46,810 nt of DNA from an uncultured Geobacter sp. (GTDB lineage: Bacteria; Desulfobacterota; Desulfuromonadia; Geobacterales; CAIOGM01): the NCBI GenBank assembly GCA_903902855.1, contig CAIUWK010000014.1, positions 1 through 46,810 on the forward strand, read 5' to 3'. This document shows positions 1 through 8,743 of the stretch, one piece after another. Each line of letters begins with the position of its first letter. The first letter of the stretch is position 1. A program made the position numbers and the translations under genes. A model generated the notes under the pieces. It did no database searches. It had not been told where the DNA came from and saw only the letters and a list, made by a program, of their open reading frames with translations.

Positions 1-27
1 GCCAACAAATATGCTAACATTCTTCAT
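1..27 (-). CDS. 5' end of an unknown minus-strand gene (first 9 codons)
   Basis: Reading the minus strand, a strong Shine-Dalgarno (AAGGAGG, 33-40) is followed by ATG at 27-25 and the codons MKNVSIFVG, after which the gene runs out of the window. Nine residues are too few to identify a family; a short hydrophobic beta-strand at the very N terminus would suit a flavodoxin-like or nucleotide-binding fold, but that is a guess. It is divergent from accD, so the roughly 140 bp between them must carry promoters for both. Confidence 0.6.
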
Positions 28-170
28 GACTCGCCTCCTTGGTTATGGCTCTGCGCCGTGGGTTTGATTCCGACAGCGTAACCCACGTTTGCAAGGGGCG
101 AGTCCTTTTTTTTCAACTGGCAGACATTATGTCTAGAACCTCGAACGTATAAAAGAGAACCGGAGTTATT

Positions 171-1016
171 ATGGGATGGTTCAGCAGAGACAGGGCGCCC
201 ATGGCGCAGACCGAGGAAAAACGTACCAAGGCCCCCGAGGGGCTCTGGATCAAATGTCCGAGTTGCGGCGAAAATCTTTACGCAGGTGACCTGGAAAAAA
301 ATTGCAGTGTCTGTCCCAAGTGTGACTTCCATTTTCGCATCAGCGCCCGCAAGCGTCTGGAGATGCTCCTGGACGAAGGGAGTTTTGTGGAATATGACGC
401 CGGGATGATCTCGGTGGATGTTCTGCAGTTCAAGGACACCAAGAGCTATGCCGACCGGATCGAGGGGGCACTCAGTAAAGGGGGGGCACGGGATGCCATC
501 ATCTGCGGTGGGGCGCTCCTGGAAGGGATGCCGCTGCAGGTTGCCGTTTTTGACTTCTCCTTCATGGGAGGAAGCATGGGGAGCGTGGTGGGGGAGAAGA
601 TCACCCGTGCCATCGAACGGGCCGTAGCCGCCCGGACCCCCTTTATCATCTTCTCCGCCTCCGGCGGCGCCCGGATGCAGGAGAGTATCCTCTCCCTCAT
701 GCAGATGGCCAAGACCTCCGCGGCCCTGGCAATTATGAAAGAGCAGGGGCTCCCCTTTATCTCCGTCCTCACCGACCCCACTACCGGGGGGGTTACCGCC
801 AGTTTTGCCATGCTGGGGGATATCAATATAGCCGAACCCAGGGCTCTCATCGGCTTTGCCGGACCCCGGGTCATCGAGCAGACCATCCGCCAGAAGCTCC
901 CCGAAGGGTTTCAGCGGGCCGAATATCTTCTGGAGCACGGCATGGTGGATCTGATCATCAACCGGAAGGAGATGCGCCAGACCCTTGCCCGACTCTTTGC
1001 CATGCTCCACCGTTAG
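171..1016 (+). CDS. accD: Acetyl-CoA carboxylase carboxyltransferase subunit beta
   Basis: AccD is the beta half of the carboxyltransferase that moves CO2 from biotin on AccB to acetyl-CoA, making malonyl-CoA for fatty acid synthesis in the cytoplasm. At 281 aa it has normal length. The N-terminal zinc ribbon is complete (C29, C32, C48, C51), followed by the crotonase-like core with the oxyanion-type segment [10 protein letters not shown] and a glycine-rich [11 protein letters not shown] stretch. The start has GGAG 9 nt upstream. A TATAAA at 148-153 could be a -10 but I see no good -35. folC begins 9 nt after the stop, and the accD-folC pairing is common in bacteria. Confidence 0.97.
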   Translation: MGWFSRDRAPMAQTEEKRTKAPEGLWIKCPSCGENLYAGDLEKNCSVCPKCDFHFRISARKRLEMLLDEGSFVEYDAGMISVDVLQFKDTKSYADRIEGALSKGGARDAIICGGALLEGMPLQVAVFDFSFMGGSMGSVVGEKITRAIERAVAARTPFIIFSASGGARMQESILSLMQMAKTSAALAIMKEQGLPFISVLTDPTTGGVTASFAMLGDINIAEPRALIGFAGPRVIEQTIRQKLPEGFQRAEYLLEHGMVDLIINRKEMRQTLARLFAMLHR

Positions 1017-1025
1017 TCCCGCTCC

Positions 1026-2300
1026 ATGACCTTCAACGAGATGCGAGACCTCCTCTTTGCCCGGGGCCGGTTCGGGATACGTCCGGGACTCGACACCATT
1101 CGCCGGATTCTACACCGTCTCGACCATCCGGAACGGCAGTTCCCCGTCATCCATATTGCCGGTACCAACGGCAAAGGTTCCACTGCTGCCTTTCTTGCCT
1201 CGATACTGCAGCAGGGTGGGTACCGCACCGGTCTCTTTACCTCGCCTCACCTCATCAGCTTCACCGAACGGTTCAGGATCAACGGCGTCTCCATCTCCGA
1301 AGAGCTCCTCGTCCCCCTGGCCGAAGAGGTTCTGGCTGCGGCGCCGGTGGAGGCGACCTTCTTCGAGCTGGTCACCGCTATGGCGCTGCTCTATTTTGCC
1401 CGGGAGCGGGTGGAGGTGGCGCTGCTGGAGGTGGGGATGGGAGGACGTCTGGATGCCACCAACGCCGTGACCGGCATCCTCTCCATAATTACCCCGGTGA
1501 GTCTGGATCATTGCCGCTATCTTGGCGATACGGTGCGTGAGATTGCCGCGGAAAAAGCAGGGATTATCAAAGACTCTGCTCCGGTGGTCTGCTCCTCCCA
1601 GGACGATGAGGCTCTAGCGGTCATTCTGGACCGCTCGGCGGCAGCAGCGGCCCCCCTGTTTTGCTGCGGCAGAGAGTTCCGGGGAGAGTGGCGCCCGGAT
1701 GGGCTTGCCTATGTTGGCCTGAACCGGACGCTCTCCGGTCTCACCCCGGGTATCCCCGGCGACTATCAGCGGGATAACGCCGCCTGCGCCCTGGCTGCAG
1801 CCGAACTCCTGGCGGAGATGGGCTTTCCCCTTGTCACCACCTCTCTTGCTTCGGGTATCCGGTCCGCCTGCTGGCCGGGTCGGATGGAGCTTTTCCCCGG
1901 CCCGCCGCGGCTCCTTCTGGATGGCGCCCACAACCCCGCCGGGGTTTCGGCTCTCTTGACCTCCCTGGAACGGATCAAGCGGGAGCGTCTTTTTTTGGTA
2001 ACCGGGGTCATGGGGGACAAAGACCGGGACGGAGTGCTGGGACCGCTCCTCCCCCATGCCCACCAGGTGATAACCGTTAGCGCCGATCTTCCCCAGGCGT
2101 TGCCTGCCGATGAGCTGGCGGTTTTCTGCCGCAGCCTGGGTGCACGGGTGACTGCCGCCAAGAGCGTGGCCCAGGGGATCGATCTGGCCAGGGAACAGGC
2201 CGGCAACGATGACCTTATTCTTGTCACCGGGTCCCTCTACCTCGTTGGTGAGGCCCGGGGACTGCTCCTTCATCAGCCCTGTCGGCCCTTTCAGGGATGA
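1026..2300 (+). CDS. folC: Bifunctional folylpolyglutamate / dihydrofolate synthase
   Basis: FolC adds glutamate to dihydropteroate and then to reduced folates, an ATP-dependent cytoplasmic reaction of the Mur-ligase superfamily. The 424-aa product has the P-loop AGTNGKGST at about residues 43-51, the central motif LDHCRYLGDTVREIAAEKAGI at about 155-175 (shown here as the span, key residues H, G and K), and the C-terminal LLDGAHNPAG at about 297-306. It lies 9 nt behind accD, and its stop overlaps the lptD start in an ATGA, so translation of the three genes is probably coupled. Confidence 0.96.
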   Translation: MTFNEMRDLLFARGRFGIRPGLDTIRRILHRLDHPERQFPVIHIAGTNGKGSTAAFLASILQQGGYRTGLFTSPHLISFTERFRINGVSISEELLVPLAEEVLAAAPVEATFFELVTAMALLYFARERVEVALLEVGMGGRLDATNAVTGILSIITPVSLDHCRYLGDTVREIAAEKAGIIKDSAPVVCSSQDDEALAVILDRSAAAAAPLFCCGREFRGEWRPDGLAYVGLNRTLSGLTPGIPGDYQRDNAACALAAAELLAEMGFPLVTTSLASGIRSACWPGRMELFPGPPRLLLDGAHNPAGVSALLTSLERIKRERLFLVTGVMGDKDRDGVLGPLLPHAHQVITVSADLPQALPADELAVFCRSLGARVTAAKSVAQGIDLAREQAGNDDLILVTGSLYLVGEARGLLLHQPCRPFQG

Positions 2301-4351
2301 GTCCCTTTTCTCTTCACCGGATATATATCATCCTGCTGGCGTTGCTGGTCCTCACCCCCTTTGCGGTCCATGGTGAGGAGCGTCCCATCACCTTGACCGC
2401 CGACCGGATGACCAGCGATGGGGATGGTGTCAAAGTTACCGCCGGCGGCAATGTCCGGATTATCCGCAACGGCCTGACTCTTCTGGCCGACACCGTCTCC
2501 TATGACAGGTCGGCAGAGAGTGCGACTGCCCAGGGAAACGTGACTGTCGAGCGCAAGGGGGACCTTCTCCGTGGCGACCGGGTCACGCTCAACTTCGACA
2601 CCCAGCAAGGGATCATTTCCCACGCATTCCTGCAGATCAAACAGGGTGGGGTCAGGATCACCGGGGACGAAATCAAAAAGAGCGGTGACAAGGAGTATCT
2701 GGTGAGTAGAGGGACGCTTACCATGTGCGAAGCCGACCCGCCGGCCTGGAGATTTACAGCGTCGGATATCGACATCAGCGAAAGGTACGCATCGGCAAAG
2801 CATGTGATCTTTTCTGTGGCCGATGTCCCGGTACTCTATATCCCTTACCTCCTCGTTCCCGTCTCCCGGGAGCGTCAATCCGGCCTCCTCCTGCCGCGTA
2901 TCGGTGTCTCCTCCAAGAAGGGATTCTTTCTGGATATCCCCTATTATCTGAATATCAATCCCAGCCAGGAGGCAACGGTGTCTCTGGATATCCAGAGTAA
3001 GCGAGGTTTCGGGACGGAGGTTGATTACAGCTATCTCAGACCACAGGGGGGGAGCGGTTCCGCCAACGGATACCTGATTTACGACCAGTCACAGGATCAA
3101 CTCCGTGGGATGATTCGGGAAAAGCATCAAGAGTATTTCTCTCCCACTCTAAGTTTCAAAAGCTCTATAGAGTTGACCACTGATCAGAGCTTTTATCGCG
3201 ATTTCGGCGACAGCACCGGTGACTACAACCGCCAGTACCTGGAGTCCAACGCCTTTGTCACGAAAAACGGCGAGTTCTGGTCTCTGACTCCTCAGATCAA
3301 GTATGTCTATGACCTCATCGGCAAGAGTAATACCACGACCCTGCAGCAACTCCCCACGATCTCCTTTACCGGCATCAAGCGGCCGGTCATGGATCAACTT
3401 TTCTTCTCCCTTGATTCCGATTTCACCGACTTTTACCGGGATAAGGGGCTGCAGGGGCAGCGGTTGCGCATAGCCCCTCTCTTCACCGCCTATGCCTCGC
3501 CGTTGCCGCTCCTGGACGTCTCCGCCTGGGGAGGGTATCGGCAGTCACTGTATAATGCCTATGGCTCCGCCGACAACGGCGGGACATCATACGGAACGGT
3601 AACGACCGGCGTCGCTGCATCCAGTACCCTCACTCGGGTTTATGACGCCAAGCAGGGAAGTCTGGAGCGGGTCCGTCACACCCTCATTCCCGAGATCAAC
3701 TTTCAGTTCGTGGATTCTTTTGTCACCACCCCCCCGTCTTTTTTTGATTATAATGACAAACTGACCAACCAGAGCATGCTGACCTGGTCGCTGAGTAACT
3801 ATTTCACCGGCAGGTTTCAGGGCGACAACAGCGTCACTGAGTACCGGGAACTCCTCTATCTCCGGCTCAGCCAGGGGTATGATTTTCGGCAAACCGGCAA
3901 GGATCTCCTGGCAATCGGAGCTGAATCCCGACAGTTTACCGATCTGAGGCTGGAGAGTCGGATCGCGCCGCTGAAGAATTTCTCACTGTTAACCGACAGC
4001 CGCTTCTCCGTCTACGACGTTCGCTTCTCCTCGGCTGACGTGACCGCCGAGTATCGGCCGGAAAATGCGGGATCCGATACCGCGTCACTGGGGTATCACT
4101 ATACCGCCGGTTCCTGGGATTATCTTGAAACACGTTTCGGCGTACATCTCAGTGAACAGTTTATTCTTCACTATATCGGGCGGTACATCATCCCGGGGAG
4201 CACGTTTCTGGAAAACATGGTCGCCCTCGAATACCGCCACCAGTGCTGGGGAGTAACCTTCTCGTATCAGCATCGCCCGGACGCCACGGAGTTCATGGTG
4301 AGTCTGAGTCTCGCCGGGATCGGCTCCGTGGGAAAGATGAACACCTACTAA
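2297..4351 (+). CDS. lptD: LPS-assembly outer-membrane protein LptD
   Basis: LptD, with the lipoprotein LptE, inserts LPS into the outer leaflet of the outer membrane. The 684-aa product has a signal peptide (about residues 1-26, ending AVHG), an OstA/LptA-like beta-jellyroll domain (about 30-140) and a long region rich in alternating aromatic and polar residues that fits the 26-strand barrel. One cysteine lies near the end of the jellyroll part (LTMCEADP) and one near the C terminus (RHQCWG); these may form the disulfide known from other LptD proteins, though fewer cysteines are present than in E. coli. The start overlaps the folC stop. The rest of the transport bridge (lptC, lptA, lptB) is at 25.9-27.7 kb. 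Confidence 0.93.
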   Translation: MSPFSLHRIYIILLALLVLTPFAVHGEERPITLTADRMTSDGDGVKVTAGGNVRIIRNGLTLLADTVSYDRSAESATAQGNVTVERKGDLLRGDRVTLNFDTQQGIISHAFLQIKQGGVRITGDEIKKSGDKEYLVSRGTLTMCEADPPAWRFTASDIDISERYASAKHVIFSVADVPVLYIPYLLVPVSRERQSGLLLPRIGVSSKKGFFLDIPYYLNINPSQEATVSLDIQSKRGFGTEVDYSYLRPQGGSGSANGYLIYDQSQDQLRGMIREKHQEYFSPTLSFKSSIELTTDQSFYRDFGDSTGDYNRQYLESNAFVTKNGEFWSLTPQIKYVYDLIGKSNTTTLQQLPTISFTGIKRPVMDQLFFSLDSDFTDFYRDKGLQGQRLRIAPLFTAYASPLPLLDVSAWGGYRQSLYNAYGSADNGGTSYGTVTTGVAASSTLTRVYDAKQGSLERVRHTLIPEINFQFVDSFVTTPPSFFDYNDKLTNQSMLTWSLSNYFTGRFQGDNSVTEYRELLYLRLSQGYDFRQTGKDLLAIGAESRQFTDLRLESRIAPLKNFSLLTDSRFSVYDVRFSSADVTAEYRPENAGSDTASLGYHYTAGSWDYLETRFGVHLSEQFILHYIGRYIIPGSTFLENMVALEYRHQCWGVTFSYQHRPDATEFMVSLSLAGIGSVGKMNTY

Positions 4352-4368
4352 AACTTATGGGAGGCATC

Positions 4369-5469
4369 ATGACTGAACTCTTCATACCCCGGGCGCTGCT
4401 CGTCACCGGAGGAGCCGGTTTTATCGGCTCCAATTTTATCCATCACTTCCTGGCGGCCCAGCCTCACAGCCGGGTGATCAATCTGGATCTCCTGACCTAT
4501 GCGGGGAACCTGGAAAACCTGAAGGGGGTTGAAGACAATCCCCGCTATCGCTTCGTCAGGGGAGATATCTGTGATGCCGCAGTGGTGGCACGGATACTGA
4601 AGGAAGAGAGGATCGACGGGGTGGTCCATTTTGCCGCAGAGTCCCACGTGGACCGCTCCATAGACGGCCCGGAGCTCTTCATCCGGACCAATGTTCTCGG
4701 CACCCAGATCCTCCTGGAAGAGGCCCGTCGTCACTGGCAGGAGGGGGGGAAGGGGCCGTTTCGGTTTCTGCAGATCTCCACGGACGAGGTCTACGGCTCC
4801 CTGGGGGCCACCGGCTATTTCACCGAGGAGACCCCCTTGGCGGCCAACTCCCCCTATTCGGCCAGTAAGGCCGGCGCCGACCTTCTGGTGCGAGCCTATC
4901 ATGAGACTTACGGTTTTCCCACCCTCAACACCCGCTGTTCCAATAATTACGGCCCCTATCACTTCCCCGAGAAGTTGATTCCCCTCATGATTGCCAACAT
5001 CATCGCCAAACAGCCGCTTCCCGTCTACGGTGACGGGCGCAACGTCCGCGACTGGCTTCATGTCAGGGATCATGCCTCGGCGGTGGAAGCGGTCCTTACG
5101 AAAGGGGCGCCGGGAGCGGTCTACAACATCGGCGGCAACAACGAGTGGCAGAATATAGATATCGTAAACCTGGTCTGCGACCTGCTGGACGGTCGGCTGG
5201 GACGAGAGCCCGGAGAGGGACGATCGCTCATTACCTATGTGAAGGACCGGCCGGGACATGACCGACGTTATGCCATCGACGCAACCAAGATCAGGACGGA
5301 ACTGGGTTGGGAGCCGGCCTACACCTTTGAACAGGGGATCGAGGAGACCATCGACTGGTATCTGGCAAATCAGGAGTGGGTGCGGGAAGTAACCTCCGGA
5401 GCATACCTGGACTATTACGAGCAGATGTACGGGAACCGTGCTGCGTCCAATACGTCTCTCTTACCGTAA
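4369..5469 (+). CDS. rfbB: dTDP-glucose 4,6-dehydratase
   Basis: RmlB/RfbB converts dTDP-D-glucose to dTDP-4-keto-6-deoxyglucose, the second step of dTDP-rhamnose synthesis for O-antigen or other surface glycans. The product is an extended SDR: the NAD-binding motif GGAGFIG is at residues 14-20, the STDEVYG segment near 136 gives the active-site Asp-Glu pair, and YSASK near 163 is the Tyr/Lys catalytic pair. I chose the ATG at 4369 because GGGAGG precedes it by 4 nt and the conserved fold begins there; an upstream in-frame start at 4243 would lie inside lptD. Product 366 aa. rfbA and rfbC are not in this window. Confidence 0.95.
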   Translation: MTELFIPRALLVTGGAGFIGSNFIHHFLAAQPHSRVINLDLLTYAGNLENLKGVEDNPRYRFVRGDICDAAVVARILKEERIDGVVHFAAESHVDRSIDGPELFIRTNVLGTQILLEEARRHWQEGGKGPFRFLQISTDEVYGSLGATGYFTEETPLAANSPYSASKAGADLLVRAYHETYGFPTLNTRCSNNYGPYHFPEKLIPLMIANIIAKQPLPVYGDGRNVRDWLHVRDHASAVEAVLTKGAPGAVYNIGGNNEWQNIDIVNLVCDLLDGRLGREPGEGRSLITYVKDRPGHDRRYAIDATKIRTELGWEPAYTFEQGIEETIDWYLANQEWVREVTSGAYLDYYEQMYGNRAASNTSLLP

Positions 5470-5483
5470 ATAAAACCGATTAA

Positions 5484-5509
5484 CTCAGGTATTAAGACTG
5501 AAGCCTGAG
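5484..5509. repeat. Small inverted repeat between rfbB and rfbD
   Basis: CTCAGG (5484-5489) and CCTGAG (5504-5509) form a 6-bp stem around a loop that contains GACTGAAG, the same heptamer word found in the larger hairpin at 25641-25780. It has no T-run, so it is unlikely to be a terminator. It may be a reduced member of the heptamer-repeat family, but one unit is weak evidence. Confidence 0.35.
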
Positions 5510-5545
5510 TATTTAGTTGTAAACATGTTGGTGGGGAGGTGTGAC

Positions 5546-6373
5546 GTGATTCTTGTGGTTGGCGCAAAGGGGATGCTGGGGCGGGATCTGATGACGGTTC
5601 TCCCCGGCGAACATCGGGGGGTGGATCTTGAAGAGATCGACATCACCTCCCCTGCTTCGGTGAGGACCCTCCTCGTGACCCTGAAACCCAGGGTGGTGGT
5701 GAACGTCGCCGCCTATACCGACGTGGACGGTTGTGAGGCGAACCGCGACCTGGCCTTTGCGGTGAACGGTGACGGGGTGGGGCACTTGGCCAGGGTCTCG
5801 GCGGATATCGGAGCAAAGCTGATTCAGATCAGCACCGATTATGTCTTTGACGGCGGCAAGGGGAGTCCCTACCGGGAGGATGACCCCACCGGTCCCTTGA
5901 GCGTCTATGGCCGGTCCAAGCTCCTGGGTGAGGAAAATGCTCGGCTCAATCCCGATCACCTCATCATCCGGACCCAGTGGCTCTACGGCCTGCACGGCAA
6001 GAACTTCGTCGAGACCATGCTCCGGCTGGCAACCGATCGTACCGAACTCTCCGTGGTGGATGACCAGATCGGCTCTCCCACCTGGACCGTGGATCTGGCC
6101 AACTCCATCCGGGCGCTCATTGACGCAGAGTGCCGGGGGACCTATCACGCTGCCAATGCCGGCTTCTGTTCCTGGAACGAATTCGCCCGGGCGATCTTTG
6201 ACGAATCGGGAATGGCGGTCACGGTACATCCCATGACCACGACGGAGTTGAACCGGCCGGCGCCGCGCCCCCTCTACTCCACACTGGATTGCGGCAAACT
6301 GTCCAGGGATACCGGCTTCACCCCCCAGGGATGGCGTGAGGCACTGAGATCATACCTTTCATTAAGGAGCTGA
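5546..6373 (+). CDS. rfbD: dTDP-4-dehydrorhamnose reductase
   Basis: RmlD/RfbD makes dTDP-L-rhamnose by NAD(P)H reduction of the 4-keto sugar. The product is an SDR with the N-terminal nucleotide motif GAKGMLG, the segment STDYVFDG that is typical of this family, and the catalytic YGRSK motif. I chose the GTG at 5546 because GGGGAGG (5533-5539) sits 6 nt upstream; the ATG at 5525 lacks a ribosome site and would add seven non-conserved residues. That gives 275 aa, slightly short of the usual 285-300. The next gene starts 2 nt after the stop. Confidence 0.94.
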   Translation: MILVVGAKGMLGRDLMTVLPGEHRGVDLEEIDITSPASVRTLLVTLKPRVVVNVAAYTDVDGCEANRDLAFAVNGDGVGHLARVSADIGAKLIQISTDYVFDGGKGSPYREDDPTGPLSVYGRSKLLGEENARLNPDHLIIRTQWLYGLHGKNFVETMLRLATDRTELSVVDDQIGSPTWTVDLANSIRALIDAECRGTYHAANAGFCSWNEFARAIFDESGMAVTVHPMTTTELNRPAPRPLYSTLDCGKLSRDTGFTPQGWREALRSYLSLRS

Positions 6374-6375
6374 CC

Positions 6376-6744
6376 ATGGAAATCGGAAAACGGCCCTGGG
6401 GAACCTATACGGTCCTGGAAGAAAACAGGAGTTACAAGATCAAGCGGATCGAGGTCCTTCCGGGACAGCGTCTTTCGCTCCAGATGCACCACCATCGAAG
6501 CGAACATTGGATCGTTGTATCCGGCACCGCGGAGGTGACCAGTGGTGAAAATGAATTTATCCTCAACTTGAACGAGTCCACCTTCATCCCCATGGGGACT
6601 TTGCACCGACTGACCAATCCCGGCAGGATACCGCTCTGTATCATCGAGGTTCAGAGCGGCGAATATCTGGGAGAGGATGATATCATCCGTTACCAGGATG
6701 ATTATGATCGGGAAGCGTCCGACGTCGCCATAGAGGGAGTTTAG
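6376..6744 (+). CDS. Cupin, mannose-6-phosphate isomerase type II-like domain
   Basis: This 122-aa protein is a single cupin closely resembling the C-terminal isomerase domain of bifunctional ManC/AlgA enzymes: the RPWGTYTVLEE start, the metal-binding QMHHHRSEHWIVVSG block and the later PMGTLHRLTNPG histidine. It would interconvert mannose-6-P and fructose-6-P, or act on a related sugar phosphate; stand-alone versions are often annotated only by homology. AAGGAG lies 6 nt before the ATG. It follows rfbD by 2 nt and is followed by a terminator, so it ends the accD-to-cupin gene run. No guanylyltransferase partner is seen nearby. Confidence 0.85.
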   Translation: MEIGKRPWGTYTVLEENRSYKIKRIEVLPGQRLSLQMHHHRSEHWIVVSGTAEVTSGENEFILNLNESTFIPMGTLHRLTNPGRIPLCIIEVQSGEYLGEDDIIRYQDDYDREASDVAIEGV

Positions 6745-6768
6745 AACCCACGGATCTCACAGAGACAG

Positions 6769-6816
6769 CCGGGTTATCGAAATGTCGCTCAGCGATCTTC
6801 GGACCCGGTTTTTTCA
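6769..6816 (+). terminator. Rho-independent terminator after the rfb/cupin genes
   Basis: CCGGGT at 6769-6774 pairs with ACCCGG at 6803-6808, with extra pairing inside the loop (TCGA/TCGG area), and TTTTTT follows directly. It separates the LPS-sugar genes from the porin-cytochrome operon. Confidence 0.75.
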
Positions 6817-6851
6817 TGGGACGAGAAAATCAAGCAGACAAGGAGTGACAG

Positions 6852-8252
6852 ATGAGACGATTAACGTGGTATCTGGGAGTGATGTTTTGTCTGATGCCGA
6901 CGCTGGCACTGGCGGCGGCGGAGTATTCCGTTGACTCGGCAACCTACCTCCGGTTTCAGCAGTATGCCGCGCCGGGGTTCGACAAGAAGTTCCAGGCCCC
7001 GGCGACACAGTACCTCACCATCGACGCCACGAAAATCGGCGTTGACGGTCTCTCCCTCCATTTCTATGGCTGGGGTGATGCCGTCATGGGGAGCACGCTT
7101 CCCAATGAGGATCGCTACAACGGGAACCTGACCTACTTCTATCTGGATTACCGGCTCCCCTCCAACAATGCCCAGGTCAAGGCCGGACGGTTGTTCGTCT
7201 TTGACGGCCTGGCCAACGAGCAGATAGATGGGGTCAGCTTTCGCACCGACCTTCCTTTGGGGCTGACTCTTTCTGCCTTCGGCGGTGCTCCCAGCAAACT
7301 GGATTACGAAAAGCAGACAAGCGTGACTATCGCCGGGACACCGGTAAAGTTTTATGAAAGCGGCAACAAGGGTGACACTATTGTCGGCGGCAGGGTAAGC
7401 TCACGTATGGCGGGCATCTTGGAACTGGGAGTTTCAACCCTCTACGAGGGGGGTATCCGGACAGTTATCAGTAATGGCGCACTTGTCTCAGGGAATGAAG
7501 GGTTCATCGCTCCCGGATCGCTCCGGTCCTATCGTCAGTTGGTGGGTGGTGACATTTGGCTCAGCCCCTTCAAGATGGTGGATCTGAACGGTCATACCTT
7601 TTATGATCTCGCCTCCTCGGGAATTGCCGAGAATAGCTATCTTCTGACGGTGAGACCGATGGAGAAGCTTTCGGTAAATGGTGAATATACCGACCAGAGC
7701 CCGAAAAACTACTTTGCCGCATCCAACCTCCCTTCTCTCTTCAATCCCACGATTAACGACAAGATGCGCCGTTACGGCGCCACTGTGACGCTGGCCGCCA
7801 CCAAGGCAGTGGAGCTTTCTGTCGATTACCGCCGGTACAACCGTGAAAACAAGGGGAACTCCAATCGGTGCGGTTTTGATGTTCGTGGCACGTTTGTAGA
7901 GAACAAGGTAAGGACCGGTTTCTCCTATCATCGGGTTACTGGTGCCGACGTTGCGCCGGTGGCATCGATTACTCCGGCGACCCGGTACAATGAACTGCGT
8001 GGTTATGCCATGTACGACACCCATACCTATGTGGCAGCCTTTGACGGCATTGCACAGCTTTATAATCAGAACATCAACGGCAGAAAGAGTGCCTTCGAAC
8101 TTCTGACATCACTGGGGTATCACGTCACCCCCCAGTTGCTGGTCTCGGGTGATATCAGCTACGGTCAGAATCCCGACTATAACGATGAGGTCAAAGGGCT
8201 TCTCAAGGTTGTCTATAACTTCACCAATGAAGTCAAAGGAGCACACAAATGA
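6852..8252 (+). CDS. Outer-membrane beta-barrel protein, porin of a porin-cytochrome operon
   Basis: The 466-aa product has a clear signal peptide (residues 1-22, ending ALALAAA) followed by an all-beta sequence of short alternating hydrophobic strands separated by polar, glycine-rich turns. It has no cysteines in heme motifs. It is not LptD, OmpW or a classical trimeric porin that I can name. AAGGAG lies 7 nt before the ATG. The gene overlaps the next one, a pentaheme cytochrome, by 4 bp, and a lipoprotein cytochrome follows. In Geobacter, such trios (barrel, periplasmic cytochrome, outer lipoprotein cytochrome; for example the ombB-omaB-omcB and ext clusters) carry electrons across the outer membrane. 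I infer the same role here; the individual assignment is not proven. Confidence 0.75.
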   Translation: MRRLTWYLGVMFCLMPTLALAAAEYSVDSATYLRFQQYAAPGFDKKFQAPATQYLTIDATKIGVDGLSLHFYGWGDAVMGSTLPNEDRYNGNLTYFYLDYRLPSNNAQVKAGRLFVFDGLANEQIDGVSFRTDLPLGLTLSAFGGAPSKLDYEKQTSVTIAGTPVKFYESGNKGDTIVGGRVSSRMAGILELGVSTLYEGGIRTVISNGALVSGNEGFIAPGSLRSYRQLVGGDIWLSPFKMVDLNGHTFYDLASSGIAENSYLLTVRPMEKLSVNGEYTDQSPKNYFAASNLPSLFNPTINDKMRRYGATVTLAATKAVELSVDYRRYNRENKGNSNRCGFDVRGTFVENKVRTGFSYHRVTGADVAPVASITPATRYNELRGYAMYDTHTYVAAFDGIAQLYNQNINGRKSAFELLTSLGYHVTPQLLVSGDISYGQNPDYNDEVKGLLKVVYNFTNEVKGAHK

Positions 8253-8722
8253 AATTTACTCGGCTTATAGCCATAGTCGCAGCCCTGGCCGGTTTACTCA
8301 CCGCCACGGTCTACTCTGTTCACGCCGCATCCGGCGTTTCTCTACCTGCTTCCCATCCCGAGAAACTGGAAGAGGGGAGGGTGAGCTGTGCCGAATGCCA
8401 CGAGGACCAGATCAAGGGGATACTCAAGCCCTTTGCCGCCTTCAACCATTCCACCCAGTTCATCCTCAATCATAAATTCTATGCCGGGCAGAACGACCAA
8501 ATCTGTTCTGCCTGTCACAAACGTTCCTTCTGCAACGACTGCCATCTCTCCAAGGAGGAGATGAAACCGGCGTTAAAGTACGGCGACCGTCCCGACCGGA
8601 TGATCCCTCATCGCGGCGACTACATGACCCAGCATAAAATCGACGGGAAAATAGACAAGGGAAGCTGTTACAAGTGTCACGGTCGGGCCAATAACGAAAA
8701 ATGTATGGGCTGTCATCGATAA
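8249..8722 (+). CDS. Small pentaheme c-type cytochrome, periplasmic
   Basis: The 157-aa protein begins with a signal peptide (about residues 1-26, ending VHA) and carries five CXXCH heme-attachment motifs, with hemes at C47-C50-H51, C86-C89-H90, C95-C98-H99, C140-C143-H144 and C152-C155-H156. Free histidines (for example H36, H67, H75, H121, H129) could give the distal ligands. There is no lipobox, so it should be soluble in the periplasm. It is translationally coupled to the preceding barrel gene by an ATGA overlap, which supports a shared function: handing electrons to or through the barrel. Confidence 0.9.
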   Translation: MKFTRLIAIVAALAGLLTATVYSVHAASGVSLPASHPEKLEEGRVSCAECHEDQIKGILKPFAAFNHSTQFILNHKFYAGQNDQICSACHKRSFCNDCHLSKEEMKPALKYGDRPDRMIPHRGDYMTQHKIDGKIDKGSCYKCHGRANNEKCMGCHR

Positions 8723-8743
8723 CCGATAACCGAGGAGATAACG

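Noticed and set aside
148-153. TATAAA as the accD promoter -10
   Set aside because: No acceptable -35 at 16-18 bp, and it lies only 17 nt before the start codon.
135-160. AGAACCTCGAACGTA before accD as another heptamer array
   Set aside because: It gives about one and a half units, too few to separate from chance.
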